Shown in pieces: positions 1 through 5,709 of a DNA stretch of 5,709 bases. Where the stretch lies: contig DATJZH010000357.1 of the NCBI GenBank assembly GCA_035499215.1, positions 1-5,709 of the forward strand, read 5' to 3'. The notes under the pieces are model-generated. The model was given only the letters and a program-made list of their open reading frames with translations, was not told the origin of the DNA and ran no database searches. Made by a program: the position numbers and the translations under genes. Every line of letters starts with the position of its first letter. The first letter of the stretch is position 1. The stretch is from DATJZH01 sp035499215 (lineage in GTDB: Bacteria; Actinomycetota; Actinomycetes; Streptosporangiales; Streptosporangiaceae).

Positions 1-1103
1 AGCGAGGTGAATCCGCTATTCGCCGGCCCGGGCATGTTCTTTTTCACCGCTTCGAGAATTGCCAGCCCCTGGCTCACCAGGCCGGCCGCGACCTCGCTGA
101 GCCCCGCGGAACCGTTCAGGACGGTGAGGTTGGCGCCGGCCAGCCCTGCCGCCGCCTCCCTGACGATCTGCGGCAGCTGGTCGATCAGCACCTTGTCCAG
201 CGCGACGCGGTCGTTAGAGGCCGCTGCCTCGGCCTGCACTCTGGTCCGCTGAGCATCGGCCTGCGCCAGCACGCGCACCTTTTCCGCCTCGGCTTCGGCC
301 GGCTTGATGACCTCCGCGACCAGCTGGCGCTGCCGCAGCCCGGCCTGCCGCTCGGCCAGCTCGGCCTGCGCCGCCAGGACTCCCAGCTGTGCCTGGGCCT
401 GCGCTAGCGGGCCGGCCTGGCCGGCCTCGGCCTGCGCCTTGTCCACTTCCGCCTTGTACTGCGCCTGCACCACCGATGTCTGCCGGGCGTATTCCGCCTG
501 GGCCCGCTGCGACTGCTGCTGCGCCTCGGCGGCCGCCTGGTTGGCCTGCGCTTGCGCGATCTGAGCCTGCCGCTGGATCGCCGCGTTGTGCGGCGCGGCC
601 ATCGCGTCGATGTAGCCGGTGTTCATGTCGTCGATCGACTGGATCTGCAGCGAGTCGACTGTCAGGCCGATCCTGGCCATCTCCGCCTTGGAGCCGTCGA
701 GCACCTCACTGGCCAGCTTCTGCCGTTCGGTGACGATCTCCTCCACGGTCATCGAGCCGATGATGGAGCGCAGGTGCCCGGCGAAGATCCGGCCGGTCAG
801 GGTGGACATCTGATCCTGATCCGACAGGAAACGCTGCCCGGCGTTGACGATGCTCTCCTCGTCGTTGCCCACTTTGAATGCGATGACCGAGCGGACATTC
901 AGCGAGATGCCCTGCTTGGTAACGCAGGTCTCGGAAACCTCCGCCTCACACATCGACAGCGTCAGGAAGCTGACCTTGCGGATGAAGGGGAGCACGAGAG
1001 CTCCGTGGCCGGTAATGACCTTGAAGGGCGCGCCGCTGCGCCCGTATCTGCCCCCGGATATCAGCATCGCCTCATCCGGCCTGGGAACACGATAGCCAAG
1101 CAT
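1..1103 (-). CDS. Flotillin-family SPFH domain protein (C-terminus cut by window edge)
   Basis: Flotillins are membrane-associated scaffolds that oligomerise and organise lipid microdomains. The visible 367 residues begin MLGYRVPRPDEAMLISGG. An SPFH/band 7 domain spans about residues 5-165, including MCEAEVSETCVTKQGISL (51-68) and IAFKVGNDEESIVNAGQRFL (74-93), followed by GRIFAGHLRSIIGSMTVEEI (104-123). Residues about 175-295 are an Ala/Gln/Glu-rich coiled coil (QRQAQIAQAQANQAAAEAQ; AEAEKVRVLAQADAQ), typical of flotillins. Residues 310-367 are a Gly/Ala-rich tail (LAGANLTVLNGSAG) that runs off the window. ATG at 1103 is the only plausible start: a GGAG (1111-1114) lies 7 nt upstream, and an in-frame stop at 1158-1160 precedes it with no other start codon between. 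No N-terminal transmembrane segment is present, unlike FloA/FloT-type bacterial flotillins, so membrane attachment probably relies on the SPFH domain surface or partners. It lies 92 bp downstream of the OB-fold gene on the same strand, so co-transcription is likely. Family assignment is firm; the microdomain role is inferred from the family. Confidence 0.93.
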   Translation of the reverse strand, partial: MLGYRVPRPDEAMLISGGRYGRSGAPFKVITGHGALVLPFIRKVSFLTLSMCEAEVSETCVTKQGISLNVRSVIAFKVGNDEESIVNAGQRFLSDQDQMSTLTGRIFAGHLRSIIGSMTVEEIVTERQKLASEVLDGSKAEMARIGLTVDSLQIQSIDDMNTGYIDAMAAPHNAAIQRQAQIAQAQANQAAAEAQQQSQRAQAEYARQTSVVQAQYKAEVDKAQAEAGQAGPLAQAQAQLGVLAAQAELAERQAGLRQRQLVAEVIKPAEAEAEKVRVLAQADAQRTRVQAEAAASNDRVALDKVLIDQLPQIVREAAAGLAGANLTVLNGSAGLSEVAAGLVSQGLAILEAVKKNMPGPANSGFTS

Positions 1104-1195
1104 CTGTCGTCTCCAACGGGGAGTTCCCGGAAGGCTCCCTCCCGGAAGTATCTTTACTCAGCAGTATTCCCCACCACCCGCCAGTCTCGCGCCAT

Positions 1196-1438
1196 TCATC
1201 CGCCGCCCTCGCCAAAAGGGCCAAGCGGGTCAGTCCACGCGCTGACGTCGACTGCACGCGTGCCGCGCGATTCGATCACCAGGACCGTGGCTCCGCGCGG
1301 CAGCGGAGCCGGCGACCAGGCGAGGTAGGCCTCCGACCCGCCCCGGACCTTGAGCAGGACCTCGCCGGGGCCGTCCGGCCCGCGCGTCGCGACGATGAGG
1401 ACGCCGATAGAGCCGACGAGCGAGTCGTCCCTAGCCAC
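1196..1438 (-). CDS. Small NfeD-like OB-fold protein, flotillin partner candidate
   Basis: This is an 80-residue protein beginning VARDDSLVGSIGVLIVATRG, with GPGEVLLKVRGGSEAYLAW (residues 23-41) and LPRGATVLVIESRGTRAVDV (46-65). The alternation of Gly-rich turns and short beta strands (GSIGV, GEVLLKVRGG, ATVLVIE, AVDV) resembles the C-terminal OB-fold domain of NfeD proteins, which are commonly encoded beside flotillins. No transmembrane segment is present, so only the soluble domain is encoded; full NfeD proteins also carry membrane helices and some a protease domain. The GTG at 1438 was chosen because an AGGAGGAG lies just upstream. The frame stays open to an ATG at 1531, but the extra 31 residues are Gly/Pro/Arg-rich and look non-coding. 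The flotillin gene follows on the same strand. The NfeD-like call rests on sequence pattern and context, as identity is weak in such a short protein. Confidence 0.75.
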   Translation of the reverse strand: MARDDSLVGSIGVLIVATRGPDGPGEVLLKVRGGSEAYLAWSPAPLPRGATVLVIESRGTRAVDVSAWTDPLGPFGEGGG

Positions 1439-1779
1439 CGCACTCCTCCTGCGAGCCCCGCCTGCCCTGCCAGGCCCGACCTGGATGCTCACCCTACCCT
1501 TGCCGCTGCGCGGCGGACCACCGCCCGGCAATCATGATCACGGCGGCGGCCGGCGTGCGGCAGCGCGGCGGCCATGCGGCCGCGGCGAACGGCCCCTGCA
1601 TGGAATAGCTGGCGGCCCCGGCGAGTTCTGCTTATCGCTGGTGCGTTGTGTCCCCCGGGCCGCAACTACTGCCTTCGCGGAATACCGTCCGGCTGGAGCC
1701 GCGATGTGCCACTCGCCGAGAGGCGACGCGCGCACCAGTTTTGACGCGCCCTCGGGAGCAGTTGCTCACGGGGGCGCTG
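1439..1779. other. Intergenic region without a supportable gene
   Basis: These 341 bases separate the stop of the BtuF-like gene from the start of the OB-fold gene. Open frames across it encode Arg/Pro/Gly/Ala-rich sequence without recognisable motifs. Small hairpins are visible: CCAGG/CCTGG with a 5-nt loop (1470-1484), GCGGCC/GGCCGC with a 4-nt loop (1568-1583), and TCGCC/GGCGA closing a GAGA tetraloop (1713-1726). A promoter for the OB-fold/flotillin pair should lie near its left end; a TAGGGT at 1491-1496 on the minus strand is a possible -10 element, but no matching -35 is seen. No tRNA or known riboswitch core was recognised. Confidence 0.5.
1443..1450 (-). promoter_or_regulatory. Strong ribosome binding site for the OB-fold gene
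   Basis: On the minus strand this reads AGGAGGAG. Its GGAGG core (1445-1449) lies 6 nt before the GTG at 1438. It decides the start, because the longer in-frame ATG at 1531 has no comparable site. Confidence 0.7.
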
Positions 1780-1797
1780 TCATCTTCCGATGACAGC
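1776..1797 (-). terminator. Hairpin at the stop codon of the BtuF-like gene
   Basis: GCTGTCATC (1776-1784) and GATGACAGC (1789-1797) are perfect 9-bp complementary arms around a TTCC loop. The TGA stop of the upstream minus-strand gene (1780-1782) lies in one arm. No T-tract follows in the transcribed direction, as is usual for actinobacterial hairpin terminators. It may end the transcript or protect its 3' end. The pairing is certain; the function is inferred. Confidence 0.5.
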
Positions 1798-2583
1798 CCG
1801 CAGCTGACGGCCGAGTACCTGCGGCGCCTCCGCCAGCGACGGTCCGTACCAGGTCAGATGGCGCCCGCTGACCAGCGCGGCGGGCAGGCCAGGAAAAGCC
1901 TGCGGCCCGTCGGTCGCGCTGAACCGGTACGGCTCGTCGGGCAGCACGACCAGGTCGGCACCCGCGGCACGCAGCTCATCCAGGCCGATCCGCGGATATC
2001 GGTCCGGATGGCCCGCAAAGGCGTTGGCCACCCCCAGCCTGGCGAGCAGGTCCCCGGCGAACGTGTCCCGGCCGAGCACCATCCATGGCCGCCGCCATAC
2101 CGGCACGATCGCGACGCGGCCCTGACTGAGCCGCGGCACCTGCTGCCACGCAGCCTCGGCGGCATCCAGCCAGGCCGGGCGGGGCAGCCGGCAGGCGAGC
2201 GTCAGCATGCGGTGCAGCGACGTCAGCGCCTCCGGCAGGTTCCGCACCAGGGTCACCCACACGGCGATCCCGGCGGCCCGCAGCGCGGCCAGGTCAGGTT
2301 CCCTGTTCTCCTCCTCGTTCGCCAGCACTACGTCCGGCAGCATCGCCGCGATAGCGGCCACATCGGGATTCTTCGTCCCGCCGATGCGCGCGGCAGCCAG
2401 GCCGGGCGGCTGCGAGCACCAGTCCGTCACCCCGGCCAGCACCCCGCTGTCGCAGGCGGCGACCGCCTCGGTCAGCGACGGAACCAGCGAGACGACGCGC
2501 CGGACCTCGCGCGGCACGGGAACGGCTCTTCCCAGGTCGTCGCTGGACACAGTCCGCTGCGCAGCAGTTCCGTCAGGTCGCAC
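1780..2583 (-). CDS. BtuF-like cobalamin/metal-chelate-binding protein, no signal peptide
   Basis: This 267-residue protein belongs to the periplasmic-binding-protein-2 superfamily (helical-backbone metal receptor; BtuF and ferric-siderophore binders). The N-lobe contains RRVVSLVPSLTEAVAA (28-43), GVTDWCSQP (51-59), GGTKNPDVAAIAAMLPDVV (68-86) and NEEENREPDL (89-98). The linker helix region is around 115-150. The C-lobe contains RVAIVPVWRRPWMVLGRDTF (156-175), ARLGVANAFAGHPDRYP (181-197), ADLVVLPDEPYRF (209-221) and RHLTWYGPSL (241-250). The pattern matches actinobacterial proteins usually named cobalamin-binding. No hydrophobic leader or lipobox Cys is visible from any possible start, so it appears cytoplasmic, unlike BtuF, and a classical ABC-uptake role is doubtful. 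GTG at 2583 was chosen for its strong upstream SD; an in-frame ATG at 2616 adds 11 residues but has a poor SD, and a GTG at 2550 is also possible. It is divergent from the siderophore-interacting protein gene. Family is confident; the ligand is not established. Confidence 0.88.
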   Translation of the reverse strand: MRPDGTAAQRTVSSDDLGRAVPVPREVRRVVSLVPSLTEAVAACDSGVLAGVTDWCSQPPGLAAARIGGTKNPDVAAIAAMLPDVVLANEEENREPDLAALRAAGIAVWVTLVRNLPEALTSLHRMLTLACRLPRPAWLDAAEAAWQQVPRLSQGRVAIVPVWRRPWMVLGRDTFAGDLLARLGVANAFAGHPDRYPRIGLDELRAAGADLVVLPDEPYRFSATDGPQAFPGLPAALVSGRHLTWYGPSLAEAPQVLGRQLRAVIGR

Positions 2584-2589
2584 AGGATT

Positions 2590-2596
2590 CCCTCCC
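2590..2596 (-). promoter_or_regulatory. Ribosome binding site supporting the GTG start at 2583
   Basis: On the minus strand this reads GGGAGGG. Its GGAGG core (2591-2595) lies 7 nt before the GTG at 2583. The in-frame ATG at 2616 is preceded only by TTAAGA, so the GTG is preferred. Confidence 0.6.
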
Positions 2597-2643
2597 GGTC
2601 GCCGGTCCACCCTCATTCTTAACGGGTAATCCGGCCTGATCCA

Positions 2644-2663
2644 GCCGCCGCCGCGGCGGCGGC
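2644..2663. repeat. 20-bp perfect GC palindrome between divergent genes
   Basis: Three GCC units, a central GC and three GGC units make an uninterrupted self-complementary 20-mer. It lies about 60 bp upstream of the BtuF-like start and 70 bp upstream of the siderophore-interacting protein start. It could be an operator, a DNA structural element, or a chance product of GC-rich trinucleotide runs. A shorter inverted repeat, CCGGGC/GCCCGG (2691-2708), follows in the leader of the plus-strand gene. No Fur/DtxR-type iron box was recognised here. Confidence 0.45.
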
Positions 2664-2733
2664 GCTCGCGTACTGTGATGCTTCGGCTTCCCGGGCGAGC
2701 AGGCCCGGACAGGCGGAAGGAAAGGGCCGCGGC

Positions 2734-3528
2734 ATGGCTGAAGCACTACCGCAGGCTGTCCGGGCGGGGCTCGACGACCCGTTCGCCCAGCTGGCCGGCC
2801 CGCTGGCCGGCACCCGGCGTCTCCAGCTGGAGGTCGTGGACTCGGCCGGGCTGGCACCGCACCTGCAGCGGCTCCGGCTGACAGCGCCGGAACTGGCCGG
2901 ATTCAGGTTCGATCCGGGCCAGGACGTGATGCTGCTGGTGGCCGCCGACGGCAACCGGCCGGTCCGCCGCCGCTACACGATCCGCTCGCTGGACGAACCG
3001 CAGCGAATGCTCACCCTGGACGTGGTGCTGCATGGCGACGGCCCGGGTGAGCGCTGGGTCCGATCGGCCCGGCCCGGCGACAGGATCGAGGGCATCGGGC
3101 CGCGAGGGAAGATCACAACGTCGCAGGCCGCGGACTGGCACCTGTTCATGGGCGATGAGTCGGCCATTCCCGCGATCTTCGCGATGACCGAATCGCTGCC
3201 GGGCGACTCGGTCGCCACCCTTGTGCTCGAAGTGCCCGATCCGGCCGACGAGCAGGAGCTCCTGGCACCCGCTCGGACCAGGCTCAGCTGGCTGCACCGG
3301 CTTGGCGGGCCGGCCGGCGACCCGGCGGGGCTGGTCGCAGCGGCCCGCGAGGTAGACCTGCCGCCGGGTAACGGCCACGCCTACCTGCTTGGCGAGGCCA
3401 GGGTCGTCCTGCAGCTCCGGGAGGTGCTTGCGGGCCGCGGCCTCGGGGACGGCCAGATGTCGCCGAAGGCGTACTGGGGCCGCGGCCGGGCCAACGCGGG
3501 TCACGGCGAGCCGCCCGGGGATGCCTGA
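2734..3528 (+). CDS. Siderophore-interacting protein, FAD/NAD(P)H ferric-chelate reductase
   Basis: Siderophore-interacting proteins (SIP/ViuB family) are cytoplasmic flavoproteins that reduce ferric siderophores to release iron, using NAD(P)H or ferredoxin. The 264 residues match the usual family length. Residues about 30-128 form the FAD-binding beta barrel, with the flavin-binding RRRYTIRS motif (78-85), VVLHGDGPGERWV (97-109) and GIGPRG (120-125). Residues about 135-254 form the SIP C-terminal NAD(P)-binding domain, with HLFMGDESAIPAIFAM (136-151), HAYLLGEARVVLQLRE (215-230) and the family-typical end SPKAYWGRGRAN (243-254). The ATG at 2734 is preceded by a purine-rich GGAAGGAAAGGG (2715-2726). 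Residues 1-25 are less conserved and may be an extension. It is divergent from the BtuF-like gene, which suggests linked handling of metal chelates. No siderophore synthesis or uptake genes are in view, and the siderophore is unknown. Confidence 0.93.
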   Translation: MAEALPQAVRAGLDDPFAQLAGPLAGTRRLQLEVVDSAGLAPHLQRLRLTAPELAGFRFDPGQDVMLLVAADGNRPVRRRYTIRSLDEPQRMLTLDVVLHGDGPGERWVRSARPGDRIEGIGPRGKITTSQAADWHLFMGDESAIPAIFAMTESLPGDSVATLVLEVPDPADEQELLAPARTRLSWLHRLGGPAGDPAGLVAAAREVDLPPGNGHAYLLGEARVVLQLREVLAGRGLGDGQMSPKAYWGRGRANAGHGEPPGDA

Positions 3529-3575
3529 GCCCGACGATCACGCCGTCGCCGTGCGGTATCGCGGCAATCCTCACG

Positions 3576-3622
3576 GCTGCGGTCATCATTCGCGCCGACA
3601 GTTCACGCTGGGCGACCGCAGC
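3576..3622 (+). terminator. Long-loop hairpin after the siderophore-interacting protein gene
   Basis: GCTGCGGTC (3576-3584) and GACCGCAGC (3614-3622) are perfect 9-bp complementary arms. The 29-nt loop can pair further (GCC 3594-3596 with GGC 3611-3613). A pyrimidine-rich TTCTCTC follows the right arm. It starts 47 nt after the stop of the siderophore-interacting protein gene and could terminate its transcript. An alternative is an operator or leader structure for the next gene, whose start is 76 nt further on. Confidence 0.4.
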
Positions 3623-3648
3623 TTCTCTCACTATCGGGGAAGATGCTC

Positions 3649-3654
3649 CATAAT
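3649..3654 (+). promoter_or_regulatory. Possible -10 element for the PP2C regulator gene
   Basis: CATAAT matches the TATAAT consensus at five of six positions. It lies 43 nt before the GTG start at 3698, in the most AT-rich stretch of this spacer. No convincing -35 hexamer is present at the usual distance, so this is a weak prediction. Confidence 0.3.
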
Positions 3655-3682
3655 CGTTACAAGCACGCGCTAGCCCACGCCG

Positions 3683-3689
3683 AAGGGAG
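3683..3689 (+). promoter_or_regulatory. Ribosome binding site deciding the GTG start at 3698
   Basis: AAGGGAG lies 8 nt before the GTG at 3698. An ATG at 3693 is out of frame and reaches a stop after two codons (ATG GGG TGA), so it cannot be the start of the large gene. An in-frame stop at 3671 rules out an upstream extension. Confidence 0.65.
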
Positions 3690-3697
3690 CGCATGGG

Positions 3698-5709
3698 GTG
3701 ACATCCGCGGTGACCGCCGAGATCTCCGCGCTCTTGTCCAGCACGTCGGCCCGGACACTTATCCTCGGGATCGATAAGCACGGCCGGATCCTGCACCATG
3801 ACCGTGCCGCCGCGGACGTGCTGGCCGACTCGCCGTGCGGGCTGCTCGGCAGGGAACTGGGCGACCTGCTCGCCGACCCGGCGGCCAGCGCCGCCGGCCT
3901 GCAGGCCCTCATCGACGCGGCCTGCACGGACCGCGAGGGCACGGCGGTGCTGACGATCAGGACGGCAAGGGGACTGGCCGTCGGCGCCGTCGTCACCATA
4001 CAGCCCATCCGGTCCGCCGACGCCCGGCTTGCGGCGCTGGCGATCCTGCGCATCCCGCCGCCGCTCGAGGAGCGTTTCCTCGACCCTGCGGTCATGCGGC
4101 ACGCCCTGCTCGATGGCGCCTTCCGGCACATCAGCGATGCGCTTGATCTCGACCAGATGGCCAGAGAGCTCACCGATATCATCGTGCCGCATTTCTGCAC
4201 ATCCGCAGGCCTGCTGATCCTGGAGAGCCTGGTCGGGGACGACGAGATGCCGGCCCGGGTCAACGACGGGTCGCAGCTGGTCCGGCGGCTCGCCGTTGCC
4301 CACGACGACGACAACCCAGCCTGGGACGCCGCCTTCCCGACAGGTGAGATCCTGAGCTACCCGCCGGGCACGGTATACACCCGGTGCATGGACTCGGGCC
4401 AGCCGATCCGTGAGGTCATCAGCGACGATGACGCGACCAGGATGGCTTCATCCTGGCTGCGCAGGCCGGTCGCCGGGCTGCTGTCCGGGGTATCGCTGCT
4501 GCTGCTGCCGCTGATCGCCAGGGACTCGATGCTCGGCTTCTTCGTGTGCACCCGCCAGGTCGGCTTCCGCCGGTTCGACGCCTACGACACCGAGATCGGG
4601 ATGGCATTCGCCGCCAGGGCGGCGCTGTTCATGGACACCGCGCGCCGGTACAGCCGGGAGCGCGCCACTGCCCTCACGCTGCAGCGCAGCATGCTGCCGA
4701 CCGGGCTGTCCGCGCCATCCTCGGTCGAGGTCCGGCATCGCTACCTGCCGGGCAGCAAGCTGATCGAGGTCGGCGGCGACTGGTACGAGTCGATCGCGCT
4801 GCCGGGCGGCCGGGCCGCGCTCGTCGTCGGCGATGTGGCGGGACACGGGGTGCGGGCCGCCGTCACGATGGGCCGGCTGCGTACGGCGATTCACACGCTG
4901 GCGAGGCTCGAGCTGCCGCCAGCGGAGACGCTGCAGCAGCTCGACGAGCTCATGCAGGAGCTGGGAGTCCGCGAGCCGCACTTCGCCACCTGCCTTTATG
5001 CGATCTTCGATGCGGTGAACGGTACCTGCGAGCTTGCCTCCGCCGGGCATCTGCCGCCGCTGCTGGTCCGGCCGGACGGCACGAACGAGTTCCTCGACGT
5101 GCTGCCGTCGCCGCCGCTCGGCATCGGCACCGGCACCATCCAGAGCAGAATGCTGGAAATCGAGGACGGCAGCCTCCTGGTGCTCTACACCGACGGGCTG
5201 GTCGAGAAGCGCACGGCGGACATCGACGAAGGACTGGGCCGGCTGCGCGACATCTTCGGTCCCGGAGCGGCGTCCCGGTCGCTGGAGGATCTCTGCAAGG
5301 CCACCCTGGATGGCGTGTACGCCGATCAGCACCGCGACGACATCGCGGTGCTGATCGCCCGGCTGCGCCGGATCCCGGCCGACCTGCACGTGAGCTGGCA
5401 GCTGCCCGCCGAGCTGACCTCTGCTGGCCAGGCCCGCATGCTGATCCGCCGTCCGCTGCGGCGCTGGGGCCTGGCCGAGCTGATCCCGGCGGCCGAGCTC
5501 CTGGTGTCCGAGCTGGTCACCAACGCGGTGAGATACGCGCAGGGGAAGATCGGTCTCCGGCTGGTACACGAGGGCGGGCTCGTCTGCGAGGTGCTCGACG
5601 ATTCTGCTGCGCTGCCCCGGCTGCGGCACCCTGGCTACGAGGACGAGCGCGGCCGCGGCCTGCAGATCGTCAGCCAGGTCGCGCAGCGCTGGGGAACCCG
5701 CCGGACCTG
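3698..5709 (+). CDS. PAS-GAF-PP2C (SpoIIE-type) phosphatase with RsbW-like ATPase domain, C-terminus cut
   Basis: Proteins of this architecture sense signals and control sigma-factor partner switching: the PP2C domain dephosphorylates anti-anti-sigma proteins and the ATPase domain resembles anti-sigma kinases. The window holds 670 codons. A PAS-like domain spans about 15-118 (LILGIDKHGRILHHDRAAAD). A GAF domain spans about 137-317 (ending LLLLPLIARDSMLGFFVCTR, AFAARAALFMDTARRYSRER). The PP2C/SpoIIE domain spans about 325-557, starting LQRSMLP, with GGDWYE (359-364), GDVAGHGV (378-385), ASAGHLPPLL (447-456), LYTDGLVEKR (496-505) and HRDDIAVL (545-552); the metal-binding Asp residues D361, D379, D499 and D547/D548 are all present. 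The HATPase domain begins near 565, with N-box SELVTNAVRYA (604-614; E605, N609) and a glycine-rich DERGRGLQIV (649-658). Its G1 box is degenerate (EVLDDSAALPR, 631-641), common in actinobacterial members. No transmembrane segment is visible, so it is cytoplasmic. Judged from the family, only a few dozen codons are missing. A GTG at 3710 is an alternative start. No partner gene is in view. Confidence 0.93.
   Translation, partial: MTSAVTAEISALLSSTSARTLILGIDKHGRILHHDRAAADVLADSPCGLLGRELGDLLADPAASAAGLQALIDAACTDREGTAVLTIRTARGLAVGAVVTIQPIRSADARLAALAILRIPPPLEERFLDPAVMRHALLDGAFRHISDALDLDQMARELTDIIVPHFCTSAGLLILESLVGDDEMPARVNDGSQLVRRLAVAHDDDNPAWDAAFPTGEILSYPPGTVYTRCMDSGQPIREVISDDDATRMASSWLRRPVAGLLSGVSLLLLPLIARDSMLGFFVCTRQVGFRRFDAYDTEIGMAFAARAALFMDTARRYSRERATALTLQRSMLPTGLSAPSSVEVRHRYLPGSKLIEVGGDWYESIALPGGRAALVVGDVAGHGVRAAVTMGRLRTAIHTLARLELPPAETLQQLDELMQELGVREPHFATCLYAIFDAVNGTCELASAGHLPPLLVRPDGTNEFLDVLPSPPLGIGTGTIQSRMLEIEDGSLLVLYTDGLVEKRTADIDEGLGRLRDIFGPGAASRSLEDLCKATLDGVYADQHRDDIAVLIARLRRIPADLHVSWQLPAELTSAGQARMLIRRPLRRWGLAELIPAAELLVSELVTNAVRYAQGKIGLRLVHEGGLVCEVLDDSAALPRLRHPGYEDERGRGLQIVSQVAQRWGTRRT

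Noticed and set aside
552..1328. 258-residue plus-strand ORF
   Set aside because: It is antisense to the SPFH domain of the flotillin gene and crosses the OB-fold gene; no motifs of its own.
1538..1735. 65-residue minus-strand ORF in the intergenic region
   Set aside because: Its product is low-complexity Arg/Pro/Ala-rich sequence ending in RRAAARRPPP, with no SD or recognisable motif; typical of spurious GC-rich ORFs.
1640..1780. Possible cobalamin riboswitch (GTGCCACTC at 1706-1714 near a cobalamin-type gene)
   Set aside because: The conserved B12-box and surrounding core elements are not present, and the position is downstream, not upstream, of the cobalamin-binding-type gene.
2613..2635. 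Possible DtxR/IdeR iron box in the AT-richer TTAACGGGTAA stretch
   Set aside because: It matches the known 19-bp iron-box consensus at well under half of its positions and lacks the paired TTAGG/CCTAA ends.
3521..3673. 50-codon plus-strand ORF overlapping the stop of the siderophore-interacting protein gene (ATGCCTGA overlap), with an HGCGHH motif
   Set aside because: About a third of its codons end in A or T, unlike the real genes here, its SD is poor, and it has no recognisable family. It also contains the hairpin at 3576-3622.
3284..4303. 339-residue minus-strand ORF over the end of the reductase gene and the start of the PP2C gene
   Set aside because: It is antisense to two well-supported genes and its translation is Arg/Gly/Pro-rich without family motifs; an artefact of GC-rich third positions.
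4448..5629. 393-residue minus-strand ORF
   Set aside because: It is antisense to the PP2C and ATPase domains, whose motifs are clearly in the plus frame. Its His/Gln/Arg-rich composition is a shadow pattern.

Overview
The window is high-GC DNA with strong G/C preference at codon third positions, GTG starts and purine-rich Shine-Dalgarno (SD) sites. Together with the gene types (a coiled-coil flotillin, a PAS-GAF-SpoIIE-HATPase protein, a siderophore-interacting flavoprotein) this points to an actinomycete. Streptomyces relatives or Streptosporangiales-like lineages are plausible, but genus and species cannot be read from this stretch.

Layout. Positions 1-1438 hold two minus-strand genes. An 80-residue NfeD-type OB-fold protein (1438 to 1196) is followed by a flotillin-family SPFH protein (1103 to beyond the left edge, C-terminus missing). 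Positions 1439-1779 hold no gene I can support. From 2583 to 1780, also on the minus strand, lies a BtuF-like cobalamin/metal-chelate-binding protein with no visible export signal; a perfect 9-bp hairpin sits at its stop codon. A divergent intergenic region with a 20-bp perfect GC palindrome separates it from a plus-strand siderophore-interacting protein (2734-3528). A second hairpin (3576-3622) and a weak promoter-like box follow. The right third (3698 to the edge) is one large plus-strand gene that starts at GTG: PAS, GAF, PP2C/SpoIIE phosphatase, then an RsbW-like ATPase domain. It is cut within what looks like its last few dozen codons.

How they may work together. The flotillin and OB-fold genes form a likely two-gene unit for membrane microdomain organisation. 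The divergent BtuF-like and siderophore-reductase genes both suggest handling of metal chelates (cobalamin or iron-siderophore) and may share control through the region between them. The large phosphatase/kinase-like protein is probably a stand-alone regulator of an anti-sigma/anti-anti-sigma partner switch; no partner is visible. All families are known ones. I see no clearly new system. The points most worth checking are the membrane-segment-free flotillin/NfeD pair, the signal-less binding protein, and the hairpins and palindrome between genes.
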